A stretch of DNA of 51,794 bases from a virus: positions 1-51,794 of IMG/VR virus record IMGVR_UViG_3300025767_000028; one strand, given 5' to 3'. Position 1 is the stretch's first letter, and every line of letters begins with the position of its first letter. A program made the translations under genes and the position numbers. Below the pieces are notes generated by a model that worked only from the letters and a program-made list of their open reading frames with translations, was not told where the DNA came from and did not search any database. Shown here piece by piece: positions 22,755 through 32,202 of this stretch.

Positions 22755-23456
22755 ATGAATAATCAGACTCTTCAAATTAAATTAAAACAAAGGCTTAACA
22801 AACTTGCCAGTAATGACTATGATAATATAGAATGCTGGCAAATAGTTGAAGCTTTTAATAAAGCTCAAATAGAATGGGTTAGACGTCAATTACATGGAAA
22901 TAACATGTTCCGTGAGGGAGATGAAATGTCTAAAAGAAGAATTGATGATTTACAAAATTTATTAGAAGAAGCCAAGTTACCTGGTTTTTCCACAAATAAT
23001 TATTTTGAATCAACAGCTATACCAGGTGACTATATGGAATTCAAAAGAATATCAGCATTTGCTACCAGTGAATGTTGTCCTCAACCTAGATCAATGACAG
23101 TTTATTTAGCTGAGGAAGCCAATGTAGATCTACTTATGAGAGATCCTTTAAAGAGGCCTGATTATGATTGGGGTGAAACATATTGTACTTGGATTGGAAA
23201 TGATATTAGAATATACAAAAGAGATTTTAATATTACAGATGTTAATTTAACATACTATAGACAACCTGTACTTATTGAAATAGCCGGTTGTCAAAATCCT
23301 TATGATGGAAGTACTACAACTGCTGATGTTTCATGTGAATTTAAAAATGATATAGTGGAAATTTTATTAGATGAAACAGCAGCTGTAATTGCAGGTGACA
23401 TTGAAAATTTTAATCAATATCAAACTAATCAGCAAGATGCTGAAAGAAATAATTAA
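22755..23456 (+). CDS. Ring/head-tail connector-type protein (233 aa)
   Basis: An N-terminal helical part (QTLQIKLKQRLNKLASNDYDNIECWQIVEAFNKAQIEWVRRQL) is followed by a beta-rich half (IPGDYMEFKRISAFATSE; DIRIYKRDFNITDVNLTYYRQP) and a C-terminal helix (DIVEILLDETAAVIAGDIENF). This helix-beta-helix arrangement, shared in outline with the proteins at 37412 and 38083, fits the adaptor proteins that build rings below the portal. It overlaps nothing and is 2 nt from the next gene. Confidence 0.72.
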   Translation: MNNQTLQIKLKQRLNKLASNDYDNIECWQIVEAFNKAQIEWVRRQLHGNNMFREGDEMSKRRIDDLQNLLEEAKLPGFSTNNYFESTAIPGDYMEFKRISAFATSECCPQPRSMTVYLAEEANVDLLMRDPLKRPDYDWGETYCTWIGNDIRIYKRDFNITDVNLTYYRQPVLIEIAGCQNPYDGSTTTADVSCEFKNDIVEILLDETAAVIAGDIENFNQYQTNQQDAERNN

Positions 23457-23458
23457 TT

Positions 23459-23935
23459 ATGGAATATAAAAGACCTTTAAAAGCAAAAGGATCTGAAGGA
23501 TTAAAAAGACCTTCTGTAAAAAAAGCTACAATGGAAAGATCTTCAGAGATGAAACAAATTGATGCTTTAACTGCAGATTTAGTTGTTGAAGTTATGAATG
23601 CTAGAACTAGTTTTCATAAACTACATTTACAAGTAACAGGTGAGGGTTCTTATGCACAACATAAAGCATTAAATGAAATATATGATGCATTACCAGATCT
23701 TATTGATACAGTAGCAGAAGGTTATCAAGGTGCTTGTGAGGTAATACTCAACTATCCAGATAAGGCTCCTGTTACTTTAACAAGTGTAGAAGGTGCTGTA
23801 GAATATTTAAGAATGTTATCCTCCAAAGTAGCTGAGGCTCAAAATGTGATACCTCATTCAGAAGTGGTTAATAATTTAGATCTTATCAAAGATGAAATTA
23901 ATTCTGCTAAGTATAAATTATTATTTCTTAGTTAA
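23459..23935 (+). CDS. Helical protein of the head cluster (158 aa)
   Basis: A basic N-terminus (EYKRPLKAKGSEGLKRPSVKKA) precedes an all-helical domain. Segments such as LTADLVVEVMNARTSFHKLHLQVTG and AQHKALNEIYDALPDLID recall a four-helix, ferritin/Dps-like outline. No metal-ligand set is complete enough to claim that. It follows the ring-type gene by 2 nt and is likely cotranscribed. Confidence 0.65.
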   Translation: MEYKRPLKAKGSEGLKRPSVKKATMERSSEMKQIDALTADLVVEVMNARTSFHKLHLQVTGEGSYAQHKALNEIYDALPDLIDTVAEGYQGACEVILNYPDKAPVTLTSVEGAVEYLRMLSSKVAEAQNVIPHSEVVNNLDLIKDEINSAKYKLLFLS

Positions 23936-23953
23936 TTGGTAAATTAAAAGAAA

Positions 23954-23973
23954 TATTGTATATTATATATGTG
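23954..23973 (+). promoter_or_regulatory. Recurrent promoter-like motif, copy 3, with 5' hairpin
   Basis: ATTGTATATTATATATGTG lies at 23955-23973. Just behind it GTGC (23971-23974) and GCAC (23981-23984) form a short hairpin that would be near the 5' end of the transcript. TATATTTG (23990-23997) follows; the gene starts at 24020. Confidence 0.7.
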
Positions 23974-24019
23974 CAATGACGCACAATTATATATTTGTTA
24001 AATTTAAATTTTTGAAAAA

Positions 24020-25231
24020 ATGGCTTATTTTAATCATGCTTTTTATAAAAGCTTTTTAGCAACAGATGCTTCTGCTGCTAATGGAACAAAAACTTCTGCG
24101 TTGGCTGCTGGTCAATTAGCATTAGTTGATGGAAAAGACTGGACTGCTCATGCAACTGGTGCTTTCCCAAAACCAGGATTAGCGTACCTTGTACAAGGTT
24201 CTTTACACAATAGTGATACTATTGGTGGGAATAAATTTCACGGTGGTTACGCTGAATCTGTAAAATCTAAAGGAATTAATCCTAAATACTTAACAAGAGT
24301 GTGGGAATCTAGCTGTGTTGATGCTACTTCTGCAACTGTTGCTATTTCTGTAGGACCTAAATGTGCACCATGTGGATCATCTCTTATGATGAGATTGGAT
24401 GTTAAAGGTGCTCCTGCTTTACGTTTTTTAAATCATAATGCTTATGCTATCGGTGATTCTGCTGGTGTTTGTTGTGAAGATGGTCAAGAATTTATTGATC
24501 CTGCATTAGCTATTGCTGAAGCAGCTAAAATGTTATTGGCTGATCCAATCATTGAACCTTTTGTTAAAGAAGCTGCAGGTGGTGGTGTTTCTGTTACTTC
24601 AAGTGCTTCAGGTTCTGCTGTAACAACTACTTATACAATTGAAGAAGTGTTAGATGGAACTTATACTCCTTCTGTTGATCCAATTAGTGATGAAGTATCA
24701 GCTACTGTAACTTTTATAGGTGCTTATGTTGACACTAAATTTGGTGATTGTTCTTTTGACACACGTGATTACTTTGGAAAAGAACCTATTCAATTAATAG
24801 GATCTATTATGGATGAAAGCGGAAATCCTTGTAATGACTGTGGAGATGTAGTAACTACTCCAGGTACAATGCAACAAAAAACAGGTGAAAGCGTATTGAG
24901 AAATATTCTTTTAACTGAGTCTTACGGTCAAGCTCCTTATCACCAAGGTAATGTAGATGCTGTACGTATGCGTGAGATTGAAGGTTCTGAAGAAGTAATT
25001 TCTGCAGTAGACCGTTCTGCTCTTTATAAAACATACTATGTACAACACAGTGTACCACGTTTAAACAATGCAACTAGCGTATTTGATAATGATCAATATG
25101 TATATGAAATCTTTGTTAAGTGTGATGATACTACAACTCAAGGTGAAGTGGAAGCTTTATTGGATATTTTAGTAGCTGCTGCAAATGCATCAGGTAATCC
25201 AATTGAAAGAGAAGATTCTATTGATCAATAA
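24020..25231 (+). CDS. Abundant virion protein (403 aa), auxiliary head candidate
   Basis: The protein is alanine/glycine/serine-rich with alternating strands. It has paired cysteine sites (GPKCAPCGSS; GVCCEDGQEF; NPCNDCGD). The gene is bracketed by its own promoter-like motif and a strong terminator and uses many C-ending codons, marks shared with the capsid gene. I therefore take it as a highly abundant virion protein, probably an auxiliary capsid or tail-surface protein. No motif proves which. Confidence 0.75.
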   Translation: MAYFNHAFYKSFLATDASAANGTKTSALAAGQLALVDGKDWTAHATGAFPKPGLAYLVQGSLHNSDTIGGNKFHGGYAESVKSKGINPKYLTRVWESSCVDATSATVAISVGPKCAPCGSSLMMRLDVKGAPALRFLNHNAYAIGDSAGVCCEDGQEFIDPALAIAEAAKMLLADPIIEPFVKEAAGGGVSVTSSASGSAVTTTYTIEEVLDGTYTPSVDPISDEVSATVTFIGAYVDTKFGDCSFDTRDYFGKEPIQLIGSIMDESGNPCNDCGDVVTTPGTMQQKTGESVLRNILLTESYGQAPYHQGNVDAVRMREIEGSEEVISAVDRSALYKTYYVQHSVPRLNNATSVFDNDQYVYEIFVKCDDTTTQGEVEALLDILVAAANASGNPIEREDSIDQ

Positions 25232-25253
25232 GATTAATAAAAGTTTTTAATAT

Positions 25254-25287
25254 AAAAGGCAGGGGTAAATCTCCTGCCTTTTTTTAT
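25254..25287 (+). terminator. Strong terminator after the 403-aa virion gene
   Basis: AAAAGGCAGG (25254-25263) pairs perfectly with CCTGCCTTTT (25273-25282) and is followed by more T residues. Twenty-two nt separate it from the stop codon. Confidence 0.9.
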
Positions 25288-25305
25288 TTCAAAATATCAG
25301 CTTTT

Positions 25306-25326
25306 TTTTGTATATTATATATATAG
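25306..25326 (+). promoter_or_regulatory. Recurrent promoter-like motif, copy 4
   Basis: TTTTGTATATTATATATATA starts at 25306, right after the terminator and 50 nt before the ATG at 25356. Terminator-then-motif order marks a separate transcription unit. Confidence 0.75.
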
Positions 25327-25355
25327 TAATATAACTATATTATAATAAGATTGAT

Positions 25356-25907
25356 ATGGCAAGCAAACATATATTAAGTTTAGAATTACCTGCAGTTTCT
25401 AATTGTGAAATTTTAAGCATCAAAGATACAAGTCAATACGTTGAACAATTAAATATTGACTGTGGAGAATTATTAATAACTAGTCCTGGTTATACGGTTC
25501 CTGTACTGATTAAATTAAACCCTAATTTTAATCTTAACTTAAATGGTTGTTTATTAGGAACACAAACTGAAAATTGTGGTGATATGAGAACTGCATTAGC
25601 CGATGGTATTTACATTATTAAGTATAGTGTAGCACCAACTAATAAAGTTTATGTTGAATACAATCATCTTAGAACTACAAATCTTTTAAAGTTATATTAT
25701 GAAACATTATGTCACATTGATGTAAATGATTGTGAACCACATAGTGAAAGAAAAGATTTAATTAATGAAATGAAATATATTAGAACATTAATTGATGCAG
25801 CTATAGCTAAAGTTGAATATTGTAACAGTCCTGGGGAAGGAATGGATTTATATGATTATGCTAAAAAAAGACTGCAAAAAATATCTTGTAAAACAATTGG
25901 ATGTTAA
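25356..25907 (+). CDS. Hypothetical structural-region protein (183 aa)
   Basis: The first half is beta-type (HILSLELPAVSNCEILSIKD; GYTVPVLIKLNPNFNLNLNG) and carries paired cysteines. The second half is helical with a conserved-looking C-x-H-x-D-V-N-D-C segment. The last 20 residues have C-K-T-I-G-C. It begins the unit leading to the fibres and is likely part of the fibre base or an assembly factor. No known domain. Confidence 0.65.
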   Translation: MASKHILSLELPAVSNCEILSIKDTSQYVEQLNIDCGELLITSPGYTVPVLIKLNPNFNLNLNGCLLGTQTENCGDMRTALADGIYIIKYSVAPTNKVYVEYNHLRTTNLLKLYYETLCHIDVNDCEPHSERKDLINEMKYIRTLIDAAIAKVEYCNSPGEGMDLYDYAKKRLQKISCKTIGC

Positions 25908-25928
25908 ACTTTTAAAAACCAACAAATT

Positions 25929-26054
25929 ATGAATTGTAAACAATGTAATAAAAGCTTTAGTTGTGGCTGTCAAAAAACAAAAGCGTCTGATGGATCAATA
26001 GTCCATAAAACTTGTGTTAAAGCATATGAAGAAAAAAGCTTAGAAAAAAAATAA
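25929..26054 (+). CDS. Tiny zinc-finger-like protein (41 aa)
   Basis: The 41-codon frame (MNCKQCNKSFSCGCQKTKASDG...) has C3-x-x-C6, C12-x-C14 and then H-K-T-C, a compact metal-binding layout. I recognise very similar short genes in Bacteroidota phages near fibre genes. It lies 21 nt after the 183-aa gene and 3 nt before the next. Function unknown. Confidence 0.75.
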   Translation: MNCKQCNKSFSCGCQKTKASDGSIVHKTCVKAYEEKSLEKK

Positions 26055-26057
26055 AAA

Positions 26058-26579
26058 ATGGATAGCAAACTAATAAAAACTATAGAAACTGAAAAAAAAT
26101 TTGCTACGGCTGTATATAAAAATTTTAATTCTATACGTTTTGGTATGACTCCTTGTTGTATTTTAGATATGGAAAAAGTATCTATTAAAAAAGAATTATC
26201 TGACTGGCAAGAATTAAATTCAGATGTAGCATTATCAGATGTTTATTCTTCAATGTTAGGAGTTGAAGTTTGTCTAACACCTACAGAAACAGGAACAACA
26301 ACTTGGACTTCAGTTGATGTGCAAGCTTTAATTGATAGACTTCAAATACTTGAAGAAACTTTTGCAAATGCGGTTGATGAAAAAGATTTAAACTATGTTC
26401 ATACACAATCAACAGCTCTTGCTGTTTGGACTATAACACATGATTTAGAAAAAAAACCTTCTGTTAGAATTGAAGATTTAGCAGGAAATGATATTGTTGC
26501 TGAAATTGATTATATAGATTTAAACACATTAAAAATAATTTTTGCTGTTCCTTTATCTGGTACAGCTTATTTAAATTAA
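26058..26579 (+). CDS. Fibre/appendage protein with terminal beta domain (173 aa)
   Basis: Residues 1-110 are mixed, with a short coiled coil (VQALIDRLQILEETFANAV). Residues 115-173 (WTITHDLEKKPSVRIEDLAGNDIVAEIDYID...LNTLKIIFAVPLSGTAYLN) match a C-terminal domain widespread on phage fibre and appendage proteins: H-x-L-x-K-x-P-S-V, D-x-x-G, and a final G-x-A-Y-L-N. It is likely a virion surface protein. It leads the cluster of fibre genes. Confidence 0.78.
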   Translation: MDSKLIKTIETEKKFATAVYKNFNSIRFGMTPCCILDMEKVSIKKELSDWQELNSDVALSDVYSSMLGVEVCLTPTETGTTTWTSVDVQALIDRLQILEETFANAVDEKDLNYVHTQSTALAVWTITHDLEKKPSVRIEDLAGNDIVAEIDYIDLNTLKIIFAVPLSGTAYLN

Positions 26580-26616
26580 TAAAACAATAAGTAAAAATAA
26601 ATAAATAAAAACAATT

Positions 26617-27969
26617 ATGGCAATTAAATATTTTTCTAATATAGAAAGTTTAGCAATAGATATGCAACAAAATGTATTATCCAATGTGGTAATACATCCT
26701 TTAACTACTGCAACTAGGCCTGCAAACCCTACAGTTGGTCAAACAGTTTATAATGGAACATTAAAAGCTTTAGAGGTTTGGGATGGGGCAAACTGGGTTT
26801 CAGCATCTGGTGATATTACAGATATTATAGCAGGCGTAGGTTTATCAGGAGGTGGTACAGTTGGTTCTATAACTCTTGATCTTGACTTCTCAGAGTTAAC
26901 TGACATGACTGCTGATATTACAGGAGCTACTGAATTCATTTTGCAAGATGGTGAAACTGAAAGTAGAAAAGCAGCTTCTGAAATTAAATTAAGTAATTTT
27001 GAAAATGATCAAAATTGGAGTTCAACTGTAGGTACAGTAACATCTATTGGTATATCAGGTAATGATGGTATTAATGTTTCAGGATCTCCAATTACAAGCG
27101 ATGGTGTAATTACTCTTGGTATAGATAACAACTCTATTACTAATGATAAACTTGTTAATAGTTCAATCACTATTGGTACAACAGTTATTTCATTAGGAGG
27201 TGCATCAACATTGTTAAATGGTTTAACATCTTTAGATTTTGCTGCTGGTGATAGAACTATTGGTGCATCTATTGGTGCTAATAGTTTAACACTTGGTGGT
27301 CAAACATCTACTATTGTTATTCCTGGTGATTTACAAGTTGTAGGTACAACAACTACAAATAATGTAGAAACAGTATCTACAAGTAATGGAGTTATTTTTG
27401 AAGGTAATGTAGCTTCAGATGATATTGCATTAACATTATTAGCAGGCACTCTTACAGAAAATAGAACAATTACATTACCAGACGCTACAGGTACTATTGC
27501 TCTTTTAGATGATATTAATGATGCAATATTAACAGTAGAAGGAACTAATGGACTTATAGGTTCAGGAACGTTTACAGCTAATGATGCAGATGCTACAACA
27601 ATCACAATATCTCACGCAGACACTTCTGATCAAGCATCAGTAGACAATTCAGGTCTTACAGTTATACAAGATGTAACATTAGATGACTATGGTCATGTAA
27701 CGGCTTTAACTTCTTCTGATTTAACTAATGAAGTTAATACATTAATTACTGCAAAATCTGGAAGTATTGCTGTCCCAACCTCAGCAACATATACATACCC
27801 TAACAGTATGGAAGCTACAAGTACAAATAATGTATTAATACAATTAGTTGATTCAAACGGAGAAACAGTACACGCAGATGTACAAAGATTAAGTACTACA
27901 ACTTTTTCTGTTACTTATGGAGTAACTGAACCAACAGGTGTAATAGCTTTGATACAGTTGATAGGCTAA
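26617..27969 (+). CDS. Tail-fibre protein (450 aa)
   Basis: The product is threonine/serine/glycine-rich and repetitive, as in trimeric beta-helical fibres. An N-terminal attachment part includes the TRPANPTVGQTVYNGTLKAL segment, common in phage fibres, and WDGANWVSASGD. The body holds repeats such as GLSGGG and TLTLDLDFS. The C-terminus (FSVTYGVTEPTGVIALIQLIG) is a short tip. It would bind a host surface structure. It is followed 16 nt later by the S74 fibre gene. Confidence 0.85.
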   Translation: MAIKYFSNIESLAIDMQQNVLSNVVIHPLTTATRPANPTVGQTVYNGTLKALEVWDGANWVSASGDITDIIAGVGLSGGGTVGSITLDLDFSELTDMTADITGATEFILQDGETESRKAASEIKLSNFENDQNWSSTVGTVTSIGISGNDGINVSGSPITSDGVITLGIDNNSITNDKLVNSSITIGTTVISLGGASTLLNGLTSLDFAAGDRTIGASIGANSLTLGGQTSTIVIPGDLQVVGTTTTNNVETVSTSNGVIFEGNVASDDIALTLLAGTLTENRTITLPDATGTIALLDDINDAILTVEGTNGLIGSGTFTANDADATTITISHADTSDQASVDNSGLTVIQDVTLDDYGHVTALTSSDLTNEVNTLITAKSGSIAVPTSATYTYPNSMEATSTNNVLIQLVDSNGETVHADVQRLSTTTFSVTYGVTEPTGVIALIQLIG

Positions 27970-27985
27970 TAATAAAAAATAATAT

Positions 27986-30900
27986 ATGAAATTTAAAAGT
28001 GACATAAAAATACAGGCAGGTGTAGAGATTGGTGGCAGTACAGGTACTAATGGACAAGTGTTATCATCTACAGGTACAGGTGTCGCTTGGATAGATCAAA
28101 GTACTCAAGATTTAAGTGGGTACTTATTAAATACAACTGTTGCAACCAATACTACATTAGGTTTAATTAAGTTATTTAATAACACCGACCAAACAGTAGC
28201 CGCTAACGCAGTTACAACAACAGCAAATAGAACTTATGGGCTACAATTAAACTCTTCTAACCAAGCGGTTATAAACGTGCCTTGGACAGATACTAACACT
28301 TGGAGGGCTAACGCAGTTGATTCAGATGGTTATGTTGCTCAAGGATCAGGACAGGCAAATAAAGTGTGGAAAACTGATGCAACAGGTAATCCAGCGTGGA
28401 GAACTGATGCAAATACAACATACACAGCAGGTACAGGTATAAACTTAGATTCAGGGGCTTTCAGATTACAAGGAGGTGAAATACCTGGAAGTGTAGATTT
28501 AAATACATATAGAACTACAGGTATATTTTGTCAAAACGCCAATGCTGATGCAGCTAGCGGTAGTAATTATCCAACAGATTCAGCTGGTATTTTAGAAGTA
28601 TACAACGATGATTACGGCAACGGTTTATTTACAGTACAAAGATATAGTAAATATAACTCTATAAATGTATACCAAAGACAATACTATAATGGAACTTGGT
28701 ATTCTTGGAGAGATTTAACACAGGATACAAACACTATTCCAACTGATTTTGTATCAGCTGCTAATGGAGGAACTTTTAGTGGAGATATTTTTGCAACTAA
28801 TCTTTCTGGTACTAACACAGGAGATCAAGATTTAAGTGGTTACTTAACAACAACAGGTAAAGCCGCAGACTCTGACCTTTTAGATGGTATTGATTCTACG
28901 GGTTTTGTAAAACAATTAGGAAACACAACCTCACCTGATTATACTACTCCTTCTAGCAGAAGGGTTGATCCTAACGCTAGTAATCCTACAAACGAGCATT
29001 ACGCTATAACTACTTTTGGTAATAACGATAATGTAACAGGGCAGTTAGCTACTCATTTTGTTTCAGGGTTGCCTTACACTAGAAGTTTTAACACAGCGTG
29101 GAGCTCTTGGCAAAAAATATGGACAGACGGCAACGATGGCTCAGACTCAGGATTAGATGCTGATTTGTTAGATGGGCAGCATGCTTCTGCTTTTCTTACA
29201 TCATACTCGGAAACAGATACTTTAGCTACCGTAACAGCAAGAGGTGCGAGTACAGATACTGCTGTTTCACTTTTAAGCGGAAATAATGTTTATAGTGGGC
29301 ATTATTATCTTAATCCGCATGACTCTAATGGAAATCACTATCCACATTTTAATGACGGCGCTAATGGAAATGGTGTTAATGTAAATTGGAGATTATATGA
29401 AGGATCAAACCTTATAACTCACACTTGGAATTATACTGATACAAACTTTGTGAATTCACTAAGAAGTACGGTAGATATGAGAGCACCTATATTTTATGAC
29501 TCAAACGACACAGCTTTTTATGTAGACCCAAATAGTACTTCAAGATTTAATAAAATACAAACCTCTTCATCTGGTGCTATCCCTAGGTATGATACTGCTT
29601 TTTATGTTATACAGGGACAGCATTGGTATGGAGATACAAGTTCACAAGGAATGTATCTTGGAGAGTCTGGAAACGATGTATATTTAAGAGGTCAAATGAG
29701 TATTGGAGGAACCTCTATATCTGCTGGATATGCTTTGACTATGGGTGGAAGCATAAATGTGAATAACACAGAAGTAAATTACGTTTCTCAACTACATTTT
29801 AATGACAACGTAAGGTTCTATGATGATGGTAATGATAGTTATTTAAACTTTAAGTATGGAGATGCTACTACAGGTGGTATAAAGTTTTTAAACGGTGGTG
29901 GTACTAGAAAAGGGTATGTATTTGCTGATGGAACAGGATTCGGGTTGTTAGATAATGATGGTAATTGGGCGGTTAGAACTCAAACAGGTACAAACCCATT
30001 AGAGCTTTATTGCGACAATAATCTTGAGTTTCAAGTTTTTAACTCATACACATTATCCCCAGGGTCATCAAGAGCACCTATTTTTTACGACAGTAACGAC
30101 ACTAATTATTATTTAAACCCAGCAAGCACTTCTAGATTAAATCACGGTAAATTTGTTTCAACTTTAAGTTTTGGTAATTTTACTACTGGTAGTCAAGGTA
30201 CTCTTTTTGAAGGCTACTCTACGCATTCAGTAGTAAGAACAGACTCAGCAAGACTTGACTTCTATATGGGTAAAACCACTACAGGTGTTGGCACTATGAT
30301 GTCATTGACTGATACAGGCAACGTGGGGATTGGGACTACTAGTCCAACAGATTATAAGCTAGACGTTGTAAATACAAATGATGGTGCAACTGGAATAGGA
30401 CCATTTAGAGTTTCTGCTCAGGCCAACGCGGGAACTGTTGCAGTATTTGAAAACACTGTTGGAATAAATACAAGTTTAAAAATATCGGATACTGTTGACG
30501 ATATGTATGTTGTATCTAGAAACGGTATAATGGGTCTAGGAGCTTCTAGCGGATGGAGTAGTAATAACCTAAATATAAAATCTAATGGATATGTAGGTAT
30601 AGGAAACAGAAACCCTTCGGCAAGACTACACGTTAAAGGTGGAACCATGAGAATTGATAGTGGAAATGGCATAGACTTTTATGATGGCTCCGCTCTTATG
30701 GGTTCTATAAATCCATTTAATACTATTTTAAATATATCCAGCACTTATAAGATTGCTTTTAGAACAGGATCTGGTCAAACGGAAAAAATGCGTTTAACGG
30801 ATGACGGTAGGTTACTGGTAAATACACCTGATGACGCTTCTGCTACTAACAGTAGATTTGAAGTAATAGGTACTTCTGCGAATACTTCAACTAACATGAC

Positions 30901-31423
30901 GTTTAAGACAAACGGTAATTTAGGTCTTGGAGATTACAGCCCTGTTGCTAAAATAACCGTAGTTGGGTCAACTAATCCTACAACATCTAACTTAATACAA
31001 ATTAAAAATATAAGCAACGGGGGTTCTGTTATTGATTTTAGAAATTCAGCGAATACTCAAGCCGGTAAAATATCAATGCCTTCTTCTACAACTGTTAACT
31101 ACGGAACTACCTCAGACTATAGGTTAAAAACAAACGTGGTAGACTTAGAAAATGGTATAGAAAAAGTAAAAAAATTAAAACCAAGCAGATTTGAATGGAT
31201 TGAAAACGGCATTGAAGTTGACGGCTTTATAGCTCATGAAGTAGCAGAGGTAGTCCCAGAAGCTGTAACAGGAGTAAAAGATGCAGTAGATGAGAATAGT
31301 AATCCTGTTTATCAAGATCTAGATTATAGTAAAGTGATTCCTGTCCTTACAGCAGCACTAAAAGAGGCAATACAAAAAATAGAATTATTAGAAACAAGAA
31401 TACAAACATTAGAAAATAAATAA
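27986..31423 (+). CDS. Large tail fibre with self-cleaving S74 intramolecular chaperone
   Basis: The 1,145-residue protein has a repeat-rich body. RAPIFYDSNDTAFYVDPNST and RAPIFYDSNDTNYYLNPAST are near copies, and LLDGID and LLDGQHASAF also occur. It ends in a Peptidase_S74 domain (about 1040-1145). The catalytic S1043 and K1048 lie in SDYRLKTNV, and the end is a coiled coil (IQKIELLETRIQTLENK). The chaperone trimerises the fibre and cuts itself off at S1043, leaving a mature fibre of about 1,042 residues. The base composition is visibly richer in G and C than its neighbours. Confidence 0.92.
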   Translation: MKFKSDIKIQAGVEIGGSTGTNGQVLSSTGTGVAWIDQSTQDLSGYLLNTTVATNTTLGLIKLFNNTDQTVAANAVTTTANRTYGLQLNSSNQAVINVPWTDTNTWRANAVDSDGYVAQGSGQANKVWKTDATGNPAWRTDANTTYTAGTGINLDSGAFRLQGGEIPGSVDLNTYRTTGIFCQNANADAASGSNYPTDSAGILEVYNDDYGNGLFTVQRYSKYNSINVYQRQYYNGTWYSWRDLTQDTNTIPTDFVSAANGGTFSGDIFATNLSGTNTGDQDLSGYLTTTGKAADSDLLDGIDSTGFVKQLGNTTSPDYTTPSSRRVDPNASNPTNEHYAITTFGNNDNVTGQLATHFVSGLPYTRSFNTAWSSWQKIWTDGNDGSDSGLDADLLDGQHASAFLTSYSETDTLATVTARGASTDTAVSLLSGNNVYSGHYYLNPHDSNGNHYPHFNDGANGNGVNVNWRLYEGSNLITHTWNYTDTNFVNSLRSTVDMRAPIFYDSNDTAFYVDPNSTSRFNKIQTSSSGAIPRYDTAFYVIQGQHWYGDTSSQGMYLGESGNDVYLRGQMSIGGTSISAGYALTMGGSINVNNTEVNYVSQLHFNDNVRFYDDGNDSYLNFKYGDATTGGIKFLNGGGTRKGYVFADGTGFGLLDNDGNWAVRTQTGTNPLELYCDNNLEFQVFNSYTLSPGSSRAPIFYDSNDTNYYLNPASTSRLNHGKFVSTLSFGNFTTGSQGTLFEGYSTHSVVRTDSARLDFYMGKTTTGVGTMMSLTDTGNVGIGTTSPTDYKLDVVNTNDGATGIGPFRVSAQANAGTVAVFENTVGINTSLKISDTVDDMYVVSRNGIMGLGASSGWSSNNLNIKSNGYVGIGNRNPSARLHVKGGTMRIDSGNGIDFYDGSALMGSINPFNTILNISSTYKIAFRTGSGQTEKMRLTDDGRLLVNTPDDASATNSRFEVIGTSANTSTNMTFKTNGNLGLGDYSPVAKITVVGSTNPTTSNLIQIKNISNGGSVIDFRNSANTQAGKISMPSSTTVNYGTTSDYRLKTNVVDLENGIEKVKKLKPSRFEWIENGIEVDGFIAHEVAEVVPEAVTGVKDAVDENSNPVYQDLDYSKVIPVLTAALKEAIQKIELLETRIQTLENK

Positions 31424-31425
31424 TT

Positions 31426-31800
31426 ATGATTACTTACAATTGGAAAATCACGGCTTTAAAGAAAGCACCAACGCTAGACGGATTGTCTAATGTGATTACA
31501 CACATTAAATTTGATTATACAGGTACTGATGCGGAATCTGGAGAGTCCCACACATTTAATGGAGCTTGCCCCGTAGGAGCACCATCTGCTGAAAACTTTG
31601 CAAGTATTGAAACATTAACTGAAGATATGGTTATCGAGTGGGCAAAAGCAAATCACCCTGTAGATCATATGAATGAAGTTATTGAAAAAGGTATTAAAGC
31701 TAAGGTTGTGCCTACTAACGAAGATGTAACAGAATTAGACTGGTTAGCAACAGAAGAGCCAGTAGAACCAGAAACAAATATAGAAGATGATAACGTATAA
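31426..31800 (+). CDS. Fibre-associated protein, paralogue A (124 aa)
   Basis: The protein starts MITYNWKITALKKAP and contains a D-Y-T-G-T-D strand, an FNGACPVG loop and helix DMVIEWAKANHP. It resembles small proteins next to fibres in cyanophages and Bacteroidota phages, possibly fibre chaperones or tips. The neighbour at 31787 begins with the same MITYNW and has the same layout, so they are paralogues. It starts 2 nt after the S74 fibre. Confidence 0.7.
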   Translation: MITYNWKITALKKAPTLDGLSNVITHIKFDYTGTDAESGESHTFNGACPVGAPSAENFASIETLTEDMVIEWAKANHPVDHMNEVIEKGIKAKVVPTNEDVTELDWLATEEPVEPETNIEDDNV

Positions 31801-32143
31801 TTGGAATTGCAAAACGGTTGACACATACCCAACACACGGAGGAGAATCTGATGTAGTGTATAATGTGCATTGGAGAGTAACAGGTACTTCAGATCAAGTT
31901 GATCCTCAAGGCAATCCTTACTCAAGTACTAACATAGGAACACAATCTTTAAGTACAGAAGACTTATCTAATTTTACAGCTTTTGATACTGTAGTACATA
32001 GCGATGTTATAGGATGGGTTAAAGAAGCTATGGGAGAGGAGCAGGTTGCTAGTATAGAGGAAAGTATTGAAAATCAAATTAACGCTTTAATCACACCTGT
32101 ATCAGTTACACTAACTGTAGCTGACGATCCTATAAATAATTAG
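31787..32143 (+). CDS. Fibre-associated protein, paralogue B (118 aa)
   Basis: MITYNWNCKTVDTYPTHGG followed by VVYNVHWRVTGTSDQVDPQGN parallels paralogue A strand by strand. Later DVIGWVKEAMGEEQ corresponds to A's EWAKANHP helix. It overlaps A by 14 nt. Two copies side by side suggest divergence after duplication, perhaps as chaperones for different fibres or as two subunits. Function not known. Confidence 0.7.
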   Translation: MITYNWNCKTVDTYPTHGGESDVVYNVHWRVTGTSDQVDPQGNPYSSTNIGTQSLSTEDLSNFTAFDTVVHSDVIGWVKEAMGEEQVASIEESIENQINALITPVSVTLTVADDPINN

Positions 32144-32154
32144 GTAATTAAATA

Positions 32155-32178
32155 ATAATTTGTATATTTGTAATAATA
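32155..32178 (+). promoter_or_regulatory. Recurrent promoter-like motif, copy 5 (variant)
   Basis: ATTTGTATATTTGTAATAAT begins at 32158. It differs from the others after TTTGTATATT, and contains TATATTTG (32163-32170), a -7-like box. The gene starts at 32203. Confidence 0.5.
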
Positions 32179-32202
32179 ATAATTATTTAATTAAAAATAA
32201 CC

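Noticed and set aside
26617-31423. Diversity-generating retroelement target in the fibre genes
   Set aside because: No reverse transcriptase or template repeat in the window and no adenine-biased variable end; the repeats are normal fibre repeats.
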